From positions 930,001-994,000 of the forward strand of contig NZ_JACDXJ010000001.1 of NCBI RefSeq assembly GCF_013520865.1: a DNA stretch of 64,000 nucleotides, in the 5' to 3' direction. Of the stretch, positions 19,053 through 27,917 are shown one piece after another. Origin of the DNA: Microvirga mediterraneensis (GTDB lineage: Bacteria; Pseudomonadota; Alphaproteobacteria; Rhizobiales; Beijerinckiaceae). The stretch's first letter is position 1, and every line of letters starts with the position of its first letter. The translations under genes and the position numbers were made by a program. The notes under the pieces were generated by a model, which had not been told where the DNA came from, made no database searches, and was given only the letters and a program-made list of their open reading frames with translations.

Positions 19053-20042
19053 ATGAACGCGATGCTCAGATGGGCAGCGACGGTGTCGCTCGCCTGCACG
19101 ATGTCCACGGCCGCCCTGGCCCAGGAGGTGATCAACTTCGGCATCATCTCGACGGAGTCCCAGCAGAACCTGAAGACCAGCTGGGAGCCTCTGCTCGCCG
19201 ACCTGAAGAAGAAGACCGGCCTCGAAGTGAAGCCGTTCTTTGCCTCCGACTATGCCGGCGTCATCGAAGGCATGCGCTTCGGCAAGGTGCAGTTGGCCTG
19301 GTACGGCAACAAATCCGCCATGGAAGCTGTGGATCGCGCCAACGGCGAAGTCTTCGTGCAGAGCGTGCCGGTCGGCGGCGAACCTGGCTACTGGTCGGTC
19401 GTGATCGTCCCCAAGGATTCGCCGATCAAGTCGATCGACGATGTCCTGAAGTGCGACAAGTCCCTCAACTTCGGTCTCGGCGACCCGAACTCGACCTCCG
19501 GCTATCTTGTCCCGATGACTTTCGTATTCAGCGCCAAGGGCATCGACCCGAAGGCCTGCTTCAAGAACGTCACCAATGCCAACCACGAGACCAACGCGAT
19601 GGCGGTTGCCAACAAGCAGGTCGACGCAGCCGCCAACAACACCGAAAACATGGCGTTGGTTCAGAAGAACCAGCCCAAGGCATTTGAGAACATCCGCGAG
19701 GTCTGGCGTTCGCCCCTGATCCCCTCCGACCCGATCGTGTGGCGTAAGGATCTCCCGGAAGCTCAGAAGGCCAAGATCCGCGAGTTCTTCCTCACCTACG
19801 GCACCGACAAGTCGACGGGCGACGTCGCCGCCGAGAAGAACGTGCTGGCCGGCCTGAAGTGGGCTCCGTTCCGCGCCTCTTCCGACAGGCAGCTGCTGCC
19901 GATCCGCATCATGGAGCTCACCAAGTCGATTGGCCAGATCGAAGCCGACGCTTCGCTCGCTGCCGATGCAAAGAAGGCGAAGCTCGACCAGTTGAAGGCG
20001 CAGAAGGCCAAGTACGAGGCCGAACTGGCCGCCGCCGGCTGA
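19053..20042 (+). CDS. phnD: Phosphonate ABC transporter periplasmic binding protein
   Basis: It is a periplasmic phosphonate receptor of 329 residues. The signal peptide is MNAMLRWAATVSLACTMSTAALA, with cleavage after ALA. The mature protein shows FGIISTESQQNLKTSWEPLL, the YAGVIEGMRFGKVQLAWYG ligand-binding block and GLGDPNSTSGYLVP, all characteristic of PhnD. GGAG precedes the ATG. A strong stem-loop follows the stop codon and probably sets its expression above that of phnE. Confidence 0.96.
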   Translation: MNAMLRWAATVSLACTMSTAALAQEVINFGIISTESQQNLKTSWEPLLADLKKKTGLEVKPFFASDYAGVIEGMRFGKVQLAWYGNKSAMEAVDRANGEVFVQSVPVGGEPGYWSVVIVPKDSPIKSIDDVLKCDKSLNFGLGDPNSTSGYLVPMTFVFSAKGIDPKACFKNVTNANHETNAMAVANKQVDAAANNTENMALVQKNQPKAFENIREVWRSPLIPSDPIVWRKDLPEAQKAKIREFFLTYGTDKSTGDVAAEKNVLAGLKWAPFRASSDRQLLPIRIMELTKSIGQIEADASLAADAKKAKLDQLKAQKAKYEAELAAAG

Positions 20043-20053
20043 GCCAACCCAAA

Positions 20054-20081
20054 GGAAGTGGTCTGGAATATGGCCACTTCC
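20054..20081 (+). other. Intercistronic stem-loop between phnD and phnE
   Basis: GGAAGTGG (20054-20061) and CCACTTCC (20074-20081) pair perfectly and extend by one G-U and one G-C pair around an 8-nt loop. It starts 12 nt after the phnD stop and has no T-run. Such stems after binding-protein genes commonly protect the upstream message and reduce read-through to the permease. Confidence 0.7.
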
Positions 20082-20093
20082 CCCAATCAATGA

Positions 20094-20966
20094 ATGTTGA
20101 GACTCGATACCGGCATGGACCAGACAGCATCGACTTCCAGTACTGCGGCTTTCAAGCTTGGAAAAGCCTTCGGGGATCGCGCCAATCCATCTCCGAAAGC
20201 CGGGCGCGAACCTGGCGGTCTGCGCAATCTGTTTCTGCTGGCTCTGCTCGTGGCTGCGCTCTCCTGGAGTTGGGGGCCGGCGGAAATAAGCCGGTGGACC
20301 TATCTTTTTACCGATTCCGGGAACATGGCCGAATACGCGTCCGGGTTCCTGCGGCCCAACTTCAATGACTGGCGCCATTATCTCGAGGAGATGATGGTCA
20401 CGATCCAGATTGCGATATGGGGAACGTTCCTCGCCGTGGTCTTCTCGATCCCCTTCGGGATCATGTCGGCGCGCAACATGGCTCCCTGGTGGGTCCTGCA
20501 GCCGGTCCGGCGGGTCATGGATCTCTTCCGGGCCATTCATGAGGTCGTATTCGCGGTCCTGTTCGTCGTGGCAGTCGGTCTCGGCCCCTTCGCCGGCGTC
20601 ATGGCCTTGTTCATTCACACGACGGGCATTCTCGCAAAGCTGTTTTCCGAAGCCGTCGAGGCGATCGATCCTCGCCCCGTGGAGGCCATCCGCACGACGG
20701 GCGCTTCGCGGGTCCAACAGGTGATCTACGGCGTGATCCCGCAGGTCCTGCCCCTCTGGATATCGTATTCGCTCTACCGCCTTGAGTCGAACGTCCGGTC
20801 GGCCACCGTTCTCGGCATCATCGGTGCCGGCGGCATCGGCCAGGTGCTCTTCGAGTCGGTCCGCGCCTTCTACTATCCCGAGGCTTCCGCGATCCTGATC
20901 ATCGTCATGGTCACGGTCACGATCATGGATTTGATCTCGCAGCTTCTCCGCAGACTGGTGATCTGA
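20094..20966 (+). CDS. phnE: Phosphonate ABC transporter permease
   Basis: It is the inner-membrane permease of the phosphonate importer, 290 residues with about six hydrophobic segments. The EAA loop is [23 protein letters not shown], and [21 protein letters not shown] is the conserved C-terminal segment. The start is uncertain: the ATG at 20094 has no clear Shine-Dalgarno sequence, and an in-frame ATG at 20115 is also possible. Only one phnE copy is present, so the permease would be a homodimer. Its stop shares one base with the next start (TGATG). Confidence 0.93.
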   Translation: MLRLDTGMDQTASTSSTAAFKLGKAFGDRANPSPKAGREPGGLRNLFLLALLVAALSWSWGPAEISRWTYLFTDSGNMAEYASGFLRPNFNDWRHYLEEMMVTIQIAIWGTFLAVVFSIPFGIMSARNMAPWWVLQPVRRVMDLFRAIHEVVFAVLFVVAVGLGPFAGVMALFIHTTGILAKLFSEAVEAIDPRPVEAIRTTGASRVQQVIYGVIPQVLPLWISYSLYRLESNVRSATVLGIIGAGGIGQVLFESVRAFYYPEASAILIIVMVTVTIMDLISQLLRRLVI

Positions 20967-21649
20967 TGCGGGCAGCAATCTACTTCACTCCGGCCAAGGA
21001 CGATCCGCTGACGATGCGGGCAGCCGAATGGCTCGGACGCGATGCCTTCGATGATCGTGTCGCTCGCGATCGGGATCAGGTGATGGATGCGCTCGTGTCC
21101 GATCCAGCACGCTATGGATTTCACGCGACGCTGAAGGCCCCATTCCGGCTTGCGGACGGCAGGACGCTCACCGATCTGGACCGGGAACTGGCCGAATTGT
21201 CGCAAAGGATGCCGGCTGTCCCGCTCGGAATGCTTGCGATCACACGACTTGGCCGCTTCTTCGCGCTCACGGTTCAGGACACGCCTCCGCAATTACTCGA
21301 AGCCGAGGAAGCCATCCGCATGGCCTTCGAATCATTCCGTGCTCCGCTGTCCGAACAGGAGGTGGCGCGGCGCAATCCACAAGGCCTGTCGGAGCGCCAG
21401 CAAATGAACCTGACGCGCTGGGGCTATCCGTATGTGGGGCACGACTTCCGATTCCACATGACGCTGACCAACGCGATTATGGACGAGGATGAGGCGGTTC
21501 ACGTCGAGAGCCGCCTGCGCTCTCATTTCAGTCCCGTGCTCGAGACCCCTGTCGTCATGGACGCGCTTGCGCTCTTCGTCGAGCCGGAGCCGGGGGCAGC
21601 TTTCTATGTTCATTCGCGCCATCCGCTTCAAAGCGCCATCCTATCCTGA
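20966..21649 (+). CDS. DUF1045 2H-phosphoesterase of the phosphonate operon
   Basis: This 227-residue cytoplasmic protein has two HxT motifs, H53-A-T55 (GFHATLKAPF) and H164-M-T166 (FRFHMTLTNA), the signature of the 2H phosphoesterase superfamily, which opens or forms cyclic phosphodiesters. It is a standard member of rhizobial phn operons. No PhnP (the metallo-beta-lactamase-fold cyclic phosphodiesterase) is encoded in this locus, and C-P lyase produces a 1,2-cyclic phosphate, so this protein is a reasonable functional substitute. That role is inference; the family assignment is firm. Translation is coupled to phnE. Confidence 0.88.
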   Translation: MRAAIYFTPAKDDPLTMRAAEWLGRDAFDDRVARDRDQVMDALVSDPARYGFHATLKAPFRLADGRTLTDLDRELAELSQRMPAVPLGMLAITRLGRFFALTVQDTPPQLLEAEEAIRMAFESFRAPLSEQEVARRNPQGLSERQQMNLTRWGYPYVGHDFRFHMTLTNAIMDEDEAVHVESRLRSHFSPVLETPVVMDALALFVEPEPGAAFYVHSRHPLQSAILS

Positions 21650-21660
21650 GCCCTAGAGCC

Positions 21661-22800
21661 ATGACCCAAGAACTCGTACTCACCAATGCACGCATCGTCC
21701 TTGCCGACGAGATCATCGAAGGCACGCTTAAGATCCGCGACGGCTATATTGCCGATATCTCGAGCGGCAGCTCCAGGGCCGGCGAGGACTGTGCCGGCAA
21801 TGTGCTGATTCCGGGCTGCGTCGAGCTGCACACCGATCACCTCGAGACTCATTTGCAGCCGCGCCCGAAAGTGCGCTGGAACATGGATGCGGCACTTCAG
21901 GCACATGACGGACAGATTGCAACATCAGGCATAACGACGGTCTTCGACGCGCTGCGGGTCGGCTTGGAAGGTGACACCGAGTTCGGTTCGCAGGAGATGT
22001 CGTCCATGGCAGGTGCCATCGCGGCGGCAAGTGCGGACGGACGCCTGCGTGCAGAGCACTTCATCCACTTGCGCTGCGAGGTTTCGGTGCCGGATGTGGT
22101 GGACCACTTCGACGAGCTGCGAGGGAATGAGCGGGTTCGCCTGGCCTCGCTGATGGACCATGCGCCCGGCCAGAGGCAGTTCGTCAGTCTGGATGCCTAT
22201 CGTATCTATTATCAGGGCAAGAAGAAGCTCAGCGATACCGAATTCGCCGCCTATAGCGAGCGGCGCATTGCTGAATCGGCCGCGAATTCCGAGCGCAACC
22301 GCCGGCTCCTTTCCGAGCGCTGCCGCGCTGCCGGAATTTCGATTGCCTCCCATGACGACGCAACGCGCGAGCATGTGGAAGAGAGCGTCGCGCTCGGGGT
22401 CGCTCTGGCAGAGTTCCCGACCACGGTCGAAGCCGCAACCCTGTCGCGGGAGGCAGGTCTGCACGTACTGATGGGCGCGCCGAACGTGGTACGGGGCGGC
22501 TCACATTCGGGCAATGTTTCGGCCATTGACCTGCTGCATGCCGGCGCGCTCGATATCCTGTCCTCGGATTACGTTCCGTTCAGCCTCGTCCAAGCGGCCT
22601 TTCTCCTCGCCGAGCGAGCCGATATCGGCCTGCCCCACGCCATACGCCTGATCTCGGCGAATCCGGCCGATGCCGCGGGCCTGTCTGATCGCGGACGTAT
22701 CGAAATCGGGCGGCGTGCCGATCTGGTACGGGTCCAGGACGACAGTGGCCGGCCTCCGCGCGTTTGCTCGGTCTGGCGCGAGGGGGCCCGCGTTGCGTGA
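21661..22800 (+). CDS. phnM: Ribose 1-methylphosphonate 5-triphosphate diphosphatase
   Basis: It is an amidohydrolase-fold enzyme that removes pyrophosphate from the 5-triphosphate intermediate before PhnJ acts. The 379-residue protein has the metal-binding HTDHLETH region (residues 56-64), VFDALRVG, SHDDATREHVEES and LSSDYVPFSLVQAAF, all characteristic of PhnM. The stop lies inside the phnN start region, an 8-nt overlap. Confidence 0.95.
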   Translation: MTQELVLTNARIVLADEIIEGTLKIRDGYIADISSGSSRAGEDCAGNVLIPGCVELHTDHLETHLQPRPKVRWNMDAALQAHDGQIATSGITTVFDALRVGLEGDTEFGSQEMSSMAGAIAAASADGRLRAEHFIHLRCEVSVPDVVDHFDELRGNERVRLASLMDHAPGQRQFVSLDAYRIYYQGKKKLSDTEFAAYSERRIAESAANSERNRRLLSERCRAAGISIASHDDATREHVEESVALGVALAEFPTTVEAATLSREAGLHVLMGAPNVVRGGSHSGNVSAIDLLHAGALDILSSDYVPFSLVQAAFLLAERADIGLPHAIRLISANPADAAGLSDRGRIEIGRRADLVRVQDDSGRPPRVCSVWREGARVA

Positions 22801-23353
22801 AGGATTGTTCGTCGCGATCGTCGGCCCCAGTGGGGCAGGCAAGGACACGCTCCTCAGAGCCGTTGCGGATGACGTGTACGATCATCCGGGTATCATCTTC
22901 GTGCGTCGGGTCATTACTCGTTTGTCAGACGGCATTACGGAAGACCATGATACGATGACGCCTGAGGAGTTCGAAGCGGGACGTGCTGCCGGCCTGTTCT
23001 GCTTGAGTTGGCGCGCGCATGGCCTCTCCTATGGGCTGCCGCGATCAGCCCTCAATGATGTGAACCAAGGCAATACGGTCGTCGCCAATGTATCCCGTAC
23101 CGCTCTTGCCGAGGCAGTGCGAACTTTCGATCGGGTCGCTGTCGTCGAAATCACAGCCGATCCGGAAATCCTGATCGAACGTATCATCGCGCGTGGGCGT
23201 GAGAGTGCAGACGAAGCGAGGGCGCGCATCGCGCGGTCGGTTTCCCTCCAGGTCCCGCATGCGGCATGCTTCCACGCGCGGATCGACAACTCTGGTCCAA
23301 TCGCTGTCGCGAAGGAACGATTGATCGGGATCCTGAGGCCGTCATCAGAGTGA
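22793..23353 (+). CDS. phnN: Ribose 1,5-bisphosphate phosphokinase
   Basis: It phosphorylates ribose 1,5-bisphosphate to PRPP, the final step of the C-P lyase pathway. The 186-residue protein has Walker A VGPSGAGKDT near the N-terminus and FVRRVITR, typical of the guanylate-kinase-like PhnN fold. No ATG fits. A TTG at 22793, preceded by GAGGGGG and overlapping the phnM stop, is the best start; a second TTG at 22805 is possible. It is the last gene of the phn unit and converges on a LysR gene. Confidence 0.9.
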   Translation: MREGLFVAIVGPSGAGKDTLLRAVADDVYDHPGIIFVRRVITRLSDGITEDHDTMTPEEFEAGRAAGLFCLSWRAHGLSYGLPRSALNDVNQGNTVVANVSRTALAEAVRTFDRVAVVEITADPEILIERIIARGRESADEARARIARSVSLQVPHAACFHARIDNSGPIAVAKERLIGILRPSSE

Positions 23354-23478
23354 TGTCCTGCAGGGATGTTGGTGCATAAGCCATCCGGAGCATCGGACGC
23401 CCCGTGATGCGGCGCTCAGCTGGAACTCAGGCCGGACGAGCTTCAAAGCGGCATCGTCCCGAACTTGATCTCCTCCCG

Positions 23479-24471
23479 TCACGGAGATGGACGACCGTCT
23501 ATCTCGATGAGTTGATGATCGCCGGCGATCGAGGCGACCTCTGCTCTCACGCGCTGCATGATTTCGACCGCCATCGGCGTCAGGATGCGCCCTCGCCTCG
23601 AAATAACATACACGTGACGCCATGCGACTGGATCGTTGAGAGCCCGGAACCGAAGAGTCTGATTGCGCTTGTTGTCGATCGATAGCGCGGGAGCGGTCGT
23701 TACGCCGATCCCGCTCTCAAGCAGCGCCCACAATGTCGTATTCGTCGAAACCTCGAACCGGGGAGCATGCACGGACTGAGGAAGCGAAGGGATCTGGCGA
23801 ACGATGGGCCCGGTTGCCGTGTCCGATGCGAGGCCCACGAAATCATAACCGTTCAGGTCAGCCCATTTCAGAGCCTTCTTTGACCTGATGAGCGGATGAT
23901 CGTAACGCGCGAGAAGCCCCATCTGATCGCGAAACAGAGGCTTGAATTCGAGATCCGTGTCTTCCTCGTCCATACTCCCGAATCCGAAGTCGACTTCGTT
24001 CTGCCTCACGCGGCGGCGGACATCTGCCGAGTTACCGTCGCGAAGCTGAACGTGAAGGCCGGGATATTCGGACAGAAGTCCGCCGAGAACGCGCGGGATG
24101 ATCCGTGTCGCAACCGAATGGACGACAGCGATCCCAACACGTCCCTTCCGCGCAGATGCCGCGACGCGGATGTTCTCAAGGGCAAGATCGAAGTCAGCGA
24201 TGAGGCGCTCCGCGACGGGAAGAAAGTCCTCTCCTTCTGGCGTCAGCAGAACATTGCGGGTCGTGCGGTCGAACAGGCTGCATCCCACGATGTCTTCCAG
24301 TTGCTGGATGGTCATCGTCAACGACGGTTGGGATGCATGAAGCGCGATGGCAGCCCGCGTGAAGCTGCGGTGCTGGGCAAGGTTCAGAAAGGCCCGCAAG
24401 TGCTTGATGGTCACATTGTAGCTTATCTGCGAGGGCACATTCGCTTCGCTCGCAGTCGGTGACTTGTGCAT
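23479..24471 (-). CDS. LysR-family transcriptional regulator
   Basis: This 330-residue regulator has an N-terminal winged HTH (LRAFLNLAQHRSFTRAAIALHASQPSLT) and a periplasmic-binding-protein-like effector domain. It is transcribed divergently from a peptide/opine-type binding-protein gene, so it probably controls the 24.6-40.6 kb catabolic cluster. The C-terminal part has LLESGIGVTTAPAL and a divergent tail. The start ATG at 24469-24471 may be earlier than needed, since the HTH begins only at about residue 23. The effector is unknown. Confidence 0.85.
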   Translation of the reverse strand: MHKSPTASEANVPSQISYNVTIKHLRAFLNLAQHRSFTRAAIALHASQPSLTMTIQQLEDIVGCSLFDRTTRNVLLTPEGEDFLPVAERLIADFDLALENIRVAASARKGRVGIAVVHSVATRIIPRVLGGLLSEYPGLHVQLRDGNSADVRRRVRQNEVDFGFGSMDEEDTDLEFKPLFRDQMGLLARYDHPLIRSKKALKWADLNGYDFVGLASDTATGPIVRQIPSLPQSVHAPRFEVSTNTTLWALLESGIGVTTAPALSIDNKRNQTLRFRALNDPVAWRHVYVISRRGRILTPMAVEIMQRVRAEVASIAGDHQLIEIDGRPSP

Positions 24472-24636
24472 CGTGCCTCCAGGCGAACAAGGCTGAACCA
24501 GAATTATAAATAGACCTGATTAATCATCCAAACATTTCAATTTGAATAATTCGCCAGCGTCAAGTCTCATCATGTCCAACGGAGCGCGGCGGTCAGCAAG
24601 TCGACCGCAGACGTTCCGATCGGAGAGGGAACAGAG
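24472..24636. promoter_or_regulatory. Divergent control region, unusually AT-rich
   Basis: The gap between the LysR gene and the binding-protein gene has an AT-rich core (about 24500-24552) in otherwise GC-rich DNA. It contains the perfect 8-bp palindrome GATTAATC and a short GAAT-a-ATTC symmetry 30 bp away. These are plausible LysR contact sites and promoter elements for both directions. GGAGAGGG precedes the downstream ATG. Confidence 0.45.
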
Positions 24637-26229
24637 ATGCTGAATTATCTGACTGCCCGCCGCACGGCGGCTGTTCTGGCGTCTGCGTTACTGTTGGCGC
24701 CTGTAGGGTTGTCCACCTCGGTCTCCGCAGCGGCGATCGTGATCGGATCCGAAGGCGCCGTGCCGCCGCTCGATCCCCACCGGATGACGGGCACGCCCGG
24801 TCTCAGGGTGATCGACGCCATCTTCGATCCGCTCATCCGCGAGGATCTCAGTAAGGCGACGGAAGTGGCGCCGGAACTGGTCGGAGCCCTCGCCGAGTCC
24901 TGGTCCGTATCCCCGGACGGCCTCACCTACACCCTGAAGCTTCGTCAGGGCGTCACCTTCCATGATGGAAAGCCGCTCGACGCGGCCGCGGTGCAGCTGA
25001 ACTTCAGCCGCATGATGGACAAGGATTCGCCTGTATACGACACGCGTGCCGGCGGGAACATGACCTTCCTGACGCGATGGATCAAAAGCACCTCGGCGGT
25101 CGATGCATCGACATTTCAGATCGTTCTCAAGGAGCCGTTCTCCGGTCTGCCGCGCCTGTTGAGCGATCGCCGCGCCAGCATCGTCAGCCCGGGCGCGATC
25201 GAGCAGAACAAGGGCGATCAGCTCGGCCTTCGCCCCGTCGGCACGGGTCCGTTCACGCTTCAGGCCTTCCAGCAGGGACAACAGCTCAATCTGTCGCGCA
25301 ATGCCTCTTACTGGGGTCACAAGCCCGGGATCGATCAGATCATCATCCGTCCGGTCACCGATCCGACCGCGATGGCGATCGGGATGCAGACGGGACAGAT
25401 CGACATCATTCCGAGTGCGAGTTCGCAGCAGGTCGCTCAGCTGAAAGTCGATCCGAGCTTGCAGGTTCAATATCCCGAGCCCGCCAACCAATATTTCGTG
25501 CGCCTCAACACCCGGTCGGAACTGACGAAGAACCCGCTGTTCCGCCAAGCGCTCAATCATGCGGTCAACCGCGACAGCCTGGCAGCGCTGCTCGATGGCC
25601 AGGTCACCCCTGCGATGGGGCCCGTACCCCTCGGCAACGAGTTGCCACGCGACCGGGCGGCCAATCCGTACCGTTACGATCCGACGAAAGCGAAGGAGCT
25701 CCTGGGCGCAGCCGGAGTCACGACTCCGGTCGTCCTCAAGCTCCTGGCGCCGAACAGCGGACCGGGCTTCGGACAGGCGGCCCAGATCATCGCGTTGCTG
25801 CAGCAGGACCTGAAAGCCGTCGGCATCGACCTGCAGCCGCAGTTCCTGGAATTCGCAACCCTCGTAACCACCGAGGGCCCGGGCTACAAGGACGATGTGC
25901 AGGGTTCCTTCAACGGATGGACTACTGGCGCCGATAGCACCTATTGGCTGGAGCGCATGTTCAGTGGCTCGCAACAACCACCGAGCGGCGTGAATCGCGG
26001 GTGGTACAGCAACCCCGACGTCGACAATCTCTTCGCATCGGCACGGGCGGAAACCGACGAGTCCAAGCGGAACGATCTCTACCGCCAGGCCGCGGATCTG
26101 ATTGCGAAGGATGCTCCCTGGATCTTCCTCTATCAGGACAAGCTTCCGCGCATTCTTCGTGCCCGTGTCACGGGTGTCGTTCCGGCCCGCTCCGTCTTCT
26201 TCGATTACTCGAGGATCGGGGTGCGCTGA
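24637..26229 (+). CDS. ABC transporter substrate-binding protein, peptide/opine/nickel (SBP_bac_5) family
   Basis: This 530-residue periplasmic receptor has a signal peptide ending in SVSAAA (about residue 33). Typical family segments are GAVPPLDPHRMTGTPG, LAESWSVSPDGLTYTLKLRQGVTFHDGKPLDA and FRQALNHAVNRDSLA. It pairs with the permeases and ATPases encoded from 27030 to 30951. Unusually, an isomerase-like gene lies between the receptor and its permeases. The ligand is unknown; family members bind dipeptides, glutathione, opines, nickel chelates and other small organic molecules. Confidence 0.9.
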   Translation: MLNYLTARRTAAVLASALLLAPVGLSTSVSAAAIVIGSEGAVPPLDPHRMTGTPGLRVIDAIFDPLIREDLSKATEVAPELVGALAESWSVSPDGLTYTLKLRQGVTFHDGKPLDAAAVQLNFSRMMDKDSPVYDTRAGGNMTFLTRWIKSTSAVDASTFQIVLKEPFSGLPRLLSDRRASIVSPGAIEQNKGDQLGLRPVGTGPFTLQAFQQGQQLNLSRNASYWGHKPGIDQIIIRPVTDPTAMAIGMQTGQIDIIPSASSQQVAQLKVDPSLQVQYPEPANQYFVRLNTRSELTKNPLFRQALNHAVNRDSLAALLDGQVTPAMGPVPLGNELPRDRAANPYRYDPTKAKELLGAAGVTTPVVLKLLAPNSGPGFGQAAQIIALLQQDLKAVGIDLQPQFLEFATLVTTEGPGYKDDVQGSFNGWTTGADSTYWLERMFSGSQQPPSGVNRGWYSNPDVDNLFASARAETDESKRNDLYRQAADLIAKDAPWIFLYQDKLPRILRARVTGVVPARSVFFDYSRIGVR

Positions 26230-26280
26230 CATCCCGACTGTCCAACGTTCTTTCCGTAATTCAAGAGAGGAGACTGTCAC

Positions 26281-27003
26281 ATGATGCTGGGTTGGCGCGC
26301 ACGGATCGGCCAGATGAGGCCTGCCACCGCAATCGAAGGTGCCGAGGAGTGGCGTAGCGTTGCGCCTGTGGGAGTCGCGTTCGCCGATGCGCGGACGATC
26401 GTGCCGCGCGTGGACGACGAAGGCCTGAAGGTCATGATGAGCCAGGTGCTCGAAGCCGCACGCCAGCTCGCGACCGCCAAGGTCGATCTGATCGTTCAAT
26501 GCGGCGCGCCGGGAACCTTCCTGCGCGGACCCGGCCACGACGAAGAGGTATGCGCTCAAATCCGGGATACCACCGGCATCCCCGCCATCACCATGATGGG
26601 CGCCCAGATGGACGCCCTGAAGGCGCTCGGCGCCAAGACCGTGGCCGTCGCGACCATCTATTCCGATGAGGTCAACCGGAAGATGGCGAACTACATGGAG
26701 GCCTATGGTTTCTCCGTGAAATCGATGATCGGACTCCAGATCACGGATCCGTTCGAAGCCAGCGTTCACGATGCCGACAGTGCCTACAGGCTCGGCAAGC
26801 AGGCGCTCAAGGAGGCAGGCCAAGCCGACGCGATTCTCATCTCCTGCGGCACCTATCGCACCTTCGCGACGCTGCCTTACCTGGAGATGGATACGCGCAC
26901 CCCGGTGGTGTCGAGCAACCAGGCGACGCTCTGGCGCGCCTTGCGGGCCTGCGGGCTGCCCGACCAAATTCCCAATCTCGGGAAGCTTTGGACCGTAGCC
27001 TGA
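26281..27003 (+). CDS. Asp/Glu racemase-superfamily enzyme, arylmalonate decarboxylase/maleate isomerase-like
   Basis: This 240-residue cytoplasmic enzyme resembles arylmalonate decarboxylase in VATIYSDEVNRKMANYM, ILISCGTYRTF and TPVVSSNQATLWRALR. Both cofactor-free catalytic cysteines are present, Cys74 (VQCGAPGTF) and Cys189 (ISCGTYRTF). Classical arylmalonate decarboxylase has glycine at position 74, whereas racemases and maleate isomerase keep both cysteines. A racemase or cis-trans isomerase is therefore more likely than a decarboxylase. Its place between the receptor and permease genes ties it to the imported compound. The ATG at 26281 has GAGAGG upstream. Confidence 0.75.
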   Translation: MMLGWRARIGQMRPATAIEGAEEWRSVAPVGVAFADARTIVPRVDDEGLKVMMSQVLEAARQLATAKVDLIVQCGAPGTFLRGPGHDEEVCAQIRDTTGIPAITMMGAQMDALKALGAKTVAVATIYSDEVNRKMANYMEAYGFSVKSMIGLQITDPFEASVHDADSAYRLGKQALKEAGQADAILISCGTYRTFATLPYLEMDTRTPVVSSNQATLWRALRACGLPDQIPNLGKLWTVA

Positions 27004-27029
27004 CTTCGGCTCATCTGAGGGAACGAGCG

Positions 27030-27914
27030 ATGACCGCGATCACGCAAGCAACTCCAGTCCCGAACCGCGCCGCCAGCGCGCTCTTGAAGCGCGTGTTGTC
27101 GAATGCCGCCCTGACTGTCGGTCTCGCCATCATTGCCATCATCATCGTTCTCGCCCTCTTTGCCAATTGGATCGCGCCATTCGATCCCCTCCATGTGGAT
27201 CCGTTGGCGCGATACCAGCGTCCCTTCTCCGGGTGGCATATCCTGGGGACGGACGAGCTTGGTCGGGATATTCTCAGCCGCCTGATCTACGGCGCGCGCT
27301 TCGCGCTGCTTGTCGCTATCCTTCCAACCGTGATCGCTCTTCTGATCGGCGGCGCGATCGGGCTTTCCGCCGGTTATATCGGCGGAGCCTGGGATAGCGT
27401 GGTCATGCGCGTCTTCGACGTGATGTTTGCCTTTCCCGGCATTCTTCTCGCACTGGGGATCAGCGCTGCTCTCGGCCCTGGCCTCGGCTCGATGATCATT
27501 GCAATGGTCGTTGTCACGATTCCCGCCTTTGGGCGCATTGTCCGTGGCGTGGTGCTGGGGCTCAAGGAGGAGCTCTACGTCGAAGCGGCCCGCACACTCG
27601 GCTACAGTCATACGCGCATCGCCCTGCGCCACATCCTGCCCAACGTCCTCGGGCCGGCCGTCGTGTATGGAACGCTGCAAACCGGGCGCAACGTGATCCT
27701 CTCCGCCAGCTTGAGCTTTCTCGGTCTCGGCCCGCAGCCGCCGACGCCGGAATGGGGACAGATGCTCTCCAGCGGAAGAACCGCGATCGCGACGGCCGCG
27801 CATGTGGCGACAATCCCCGGTCTGGCGATCGTCTTCCTCGCCGTTGGCTTCAACCTGATCGGCGACGCGGCGCGGGACATGCTCGATCCCCGATTCAACA
27901 AGGATCGGAGCTGA
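27030..27914 (+). CDS. ABC transporter permease, DppC type
   Basis: It is an inner-membrane permease of 294 residues with about six hydrophobic segments. The conserved start is DPLARYQRPFSGWHILGTDELGRDILSRL, and the EAA loop is YVEAARTLGYSHTRIALRHILPN, typical of DppC/OppC. The ATG at 27030 with GAGGGAACG upstream is preferred to an earlier in-frame codon inside the preceding gene. DppB follows after 3 nt, the reverse of the usual B-C order. Confidence 0.92.
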   Translation: MTAITQATPVPNRAASALLKRVLSNAALTVGLAIIAIIIVLALFANWIAPFDPLHVDPLARYQRPFSGWHILGTDELGRDILSRLIYGARFALLVAILPTVIALLIGGAIGLSAGYIGGAWDSVVMRVFDVMFAFPGILLALGISAALGPGLGSMIIAMVVVTIPAFGRIVRGVVLGLKEELYVEAARTLGYSHTRIALRHILPNVLGPAVVYGTLQTGRNVILSASLSFLGLGPQPPTPEWGQMLSSGRTAIATAAHVATIPGLAIVFLAVGFNLIGDAARDMLDPRFNKDRS

Positions 27915-27917
27915 CCA

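Noticed and set aside
18783..20978. Minus-strand open frame of 731 codons
   Set aside because: It is antisense to phnC, phnD and phnE. It crosses several real genes and is rich in Asp, His and Arg, as expected of a complement frame.
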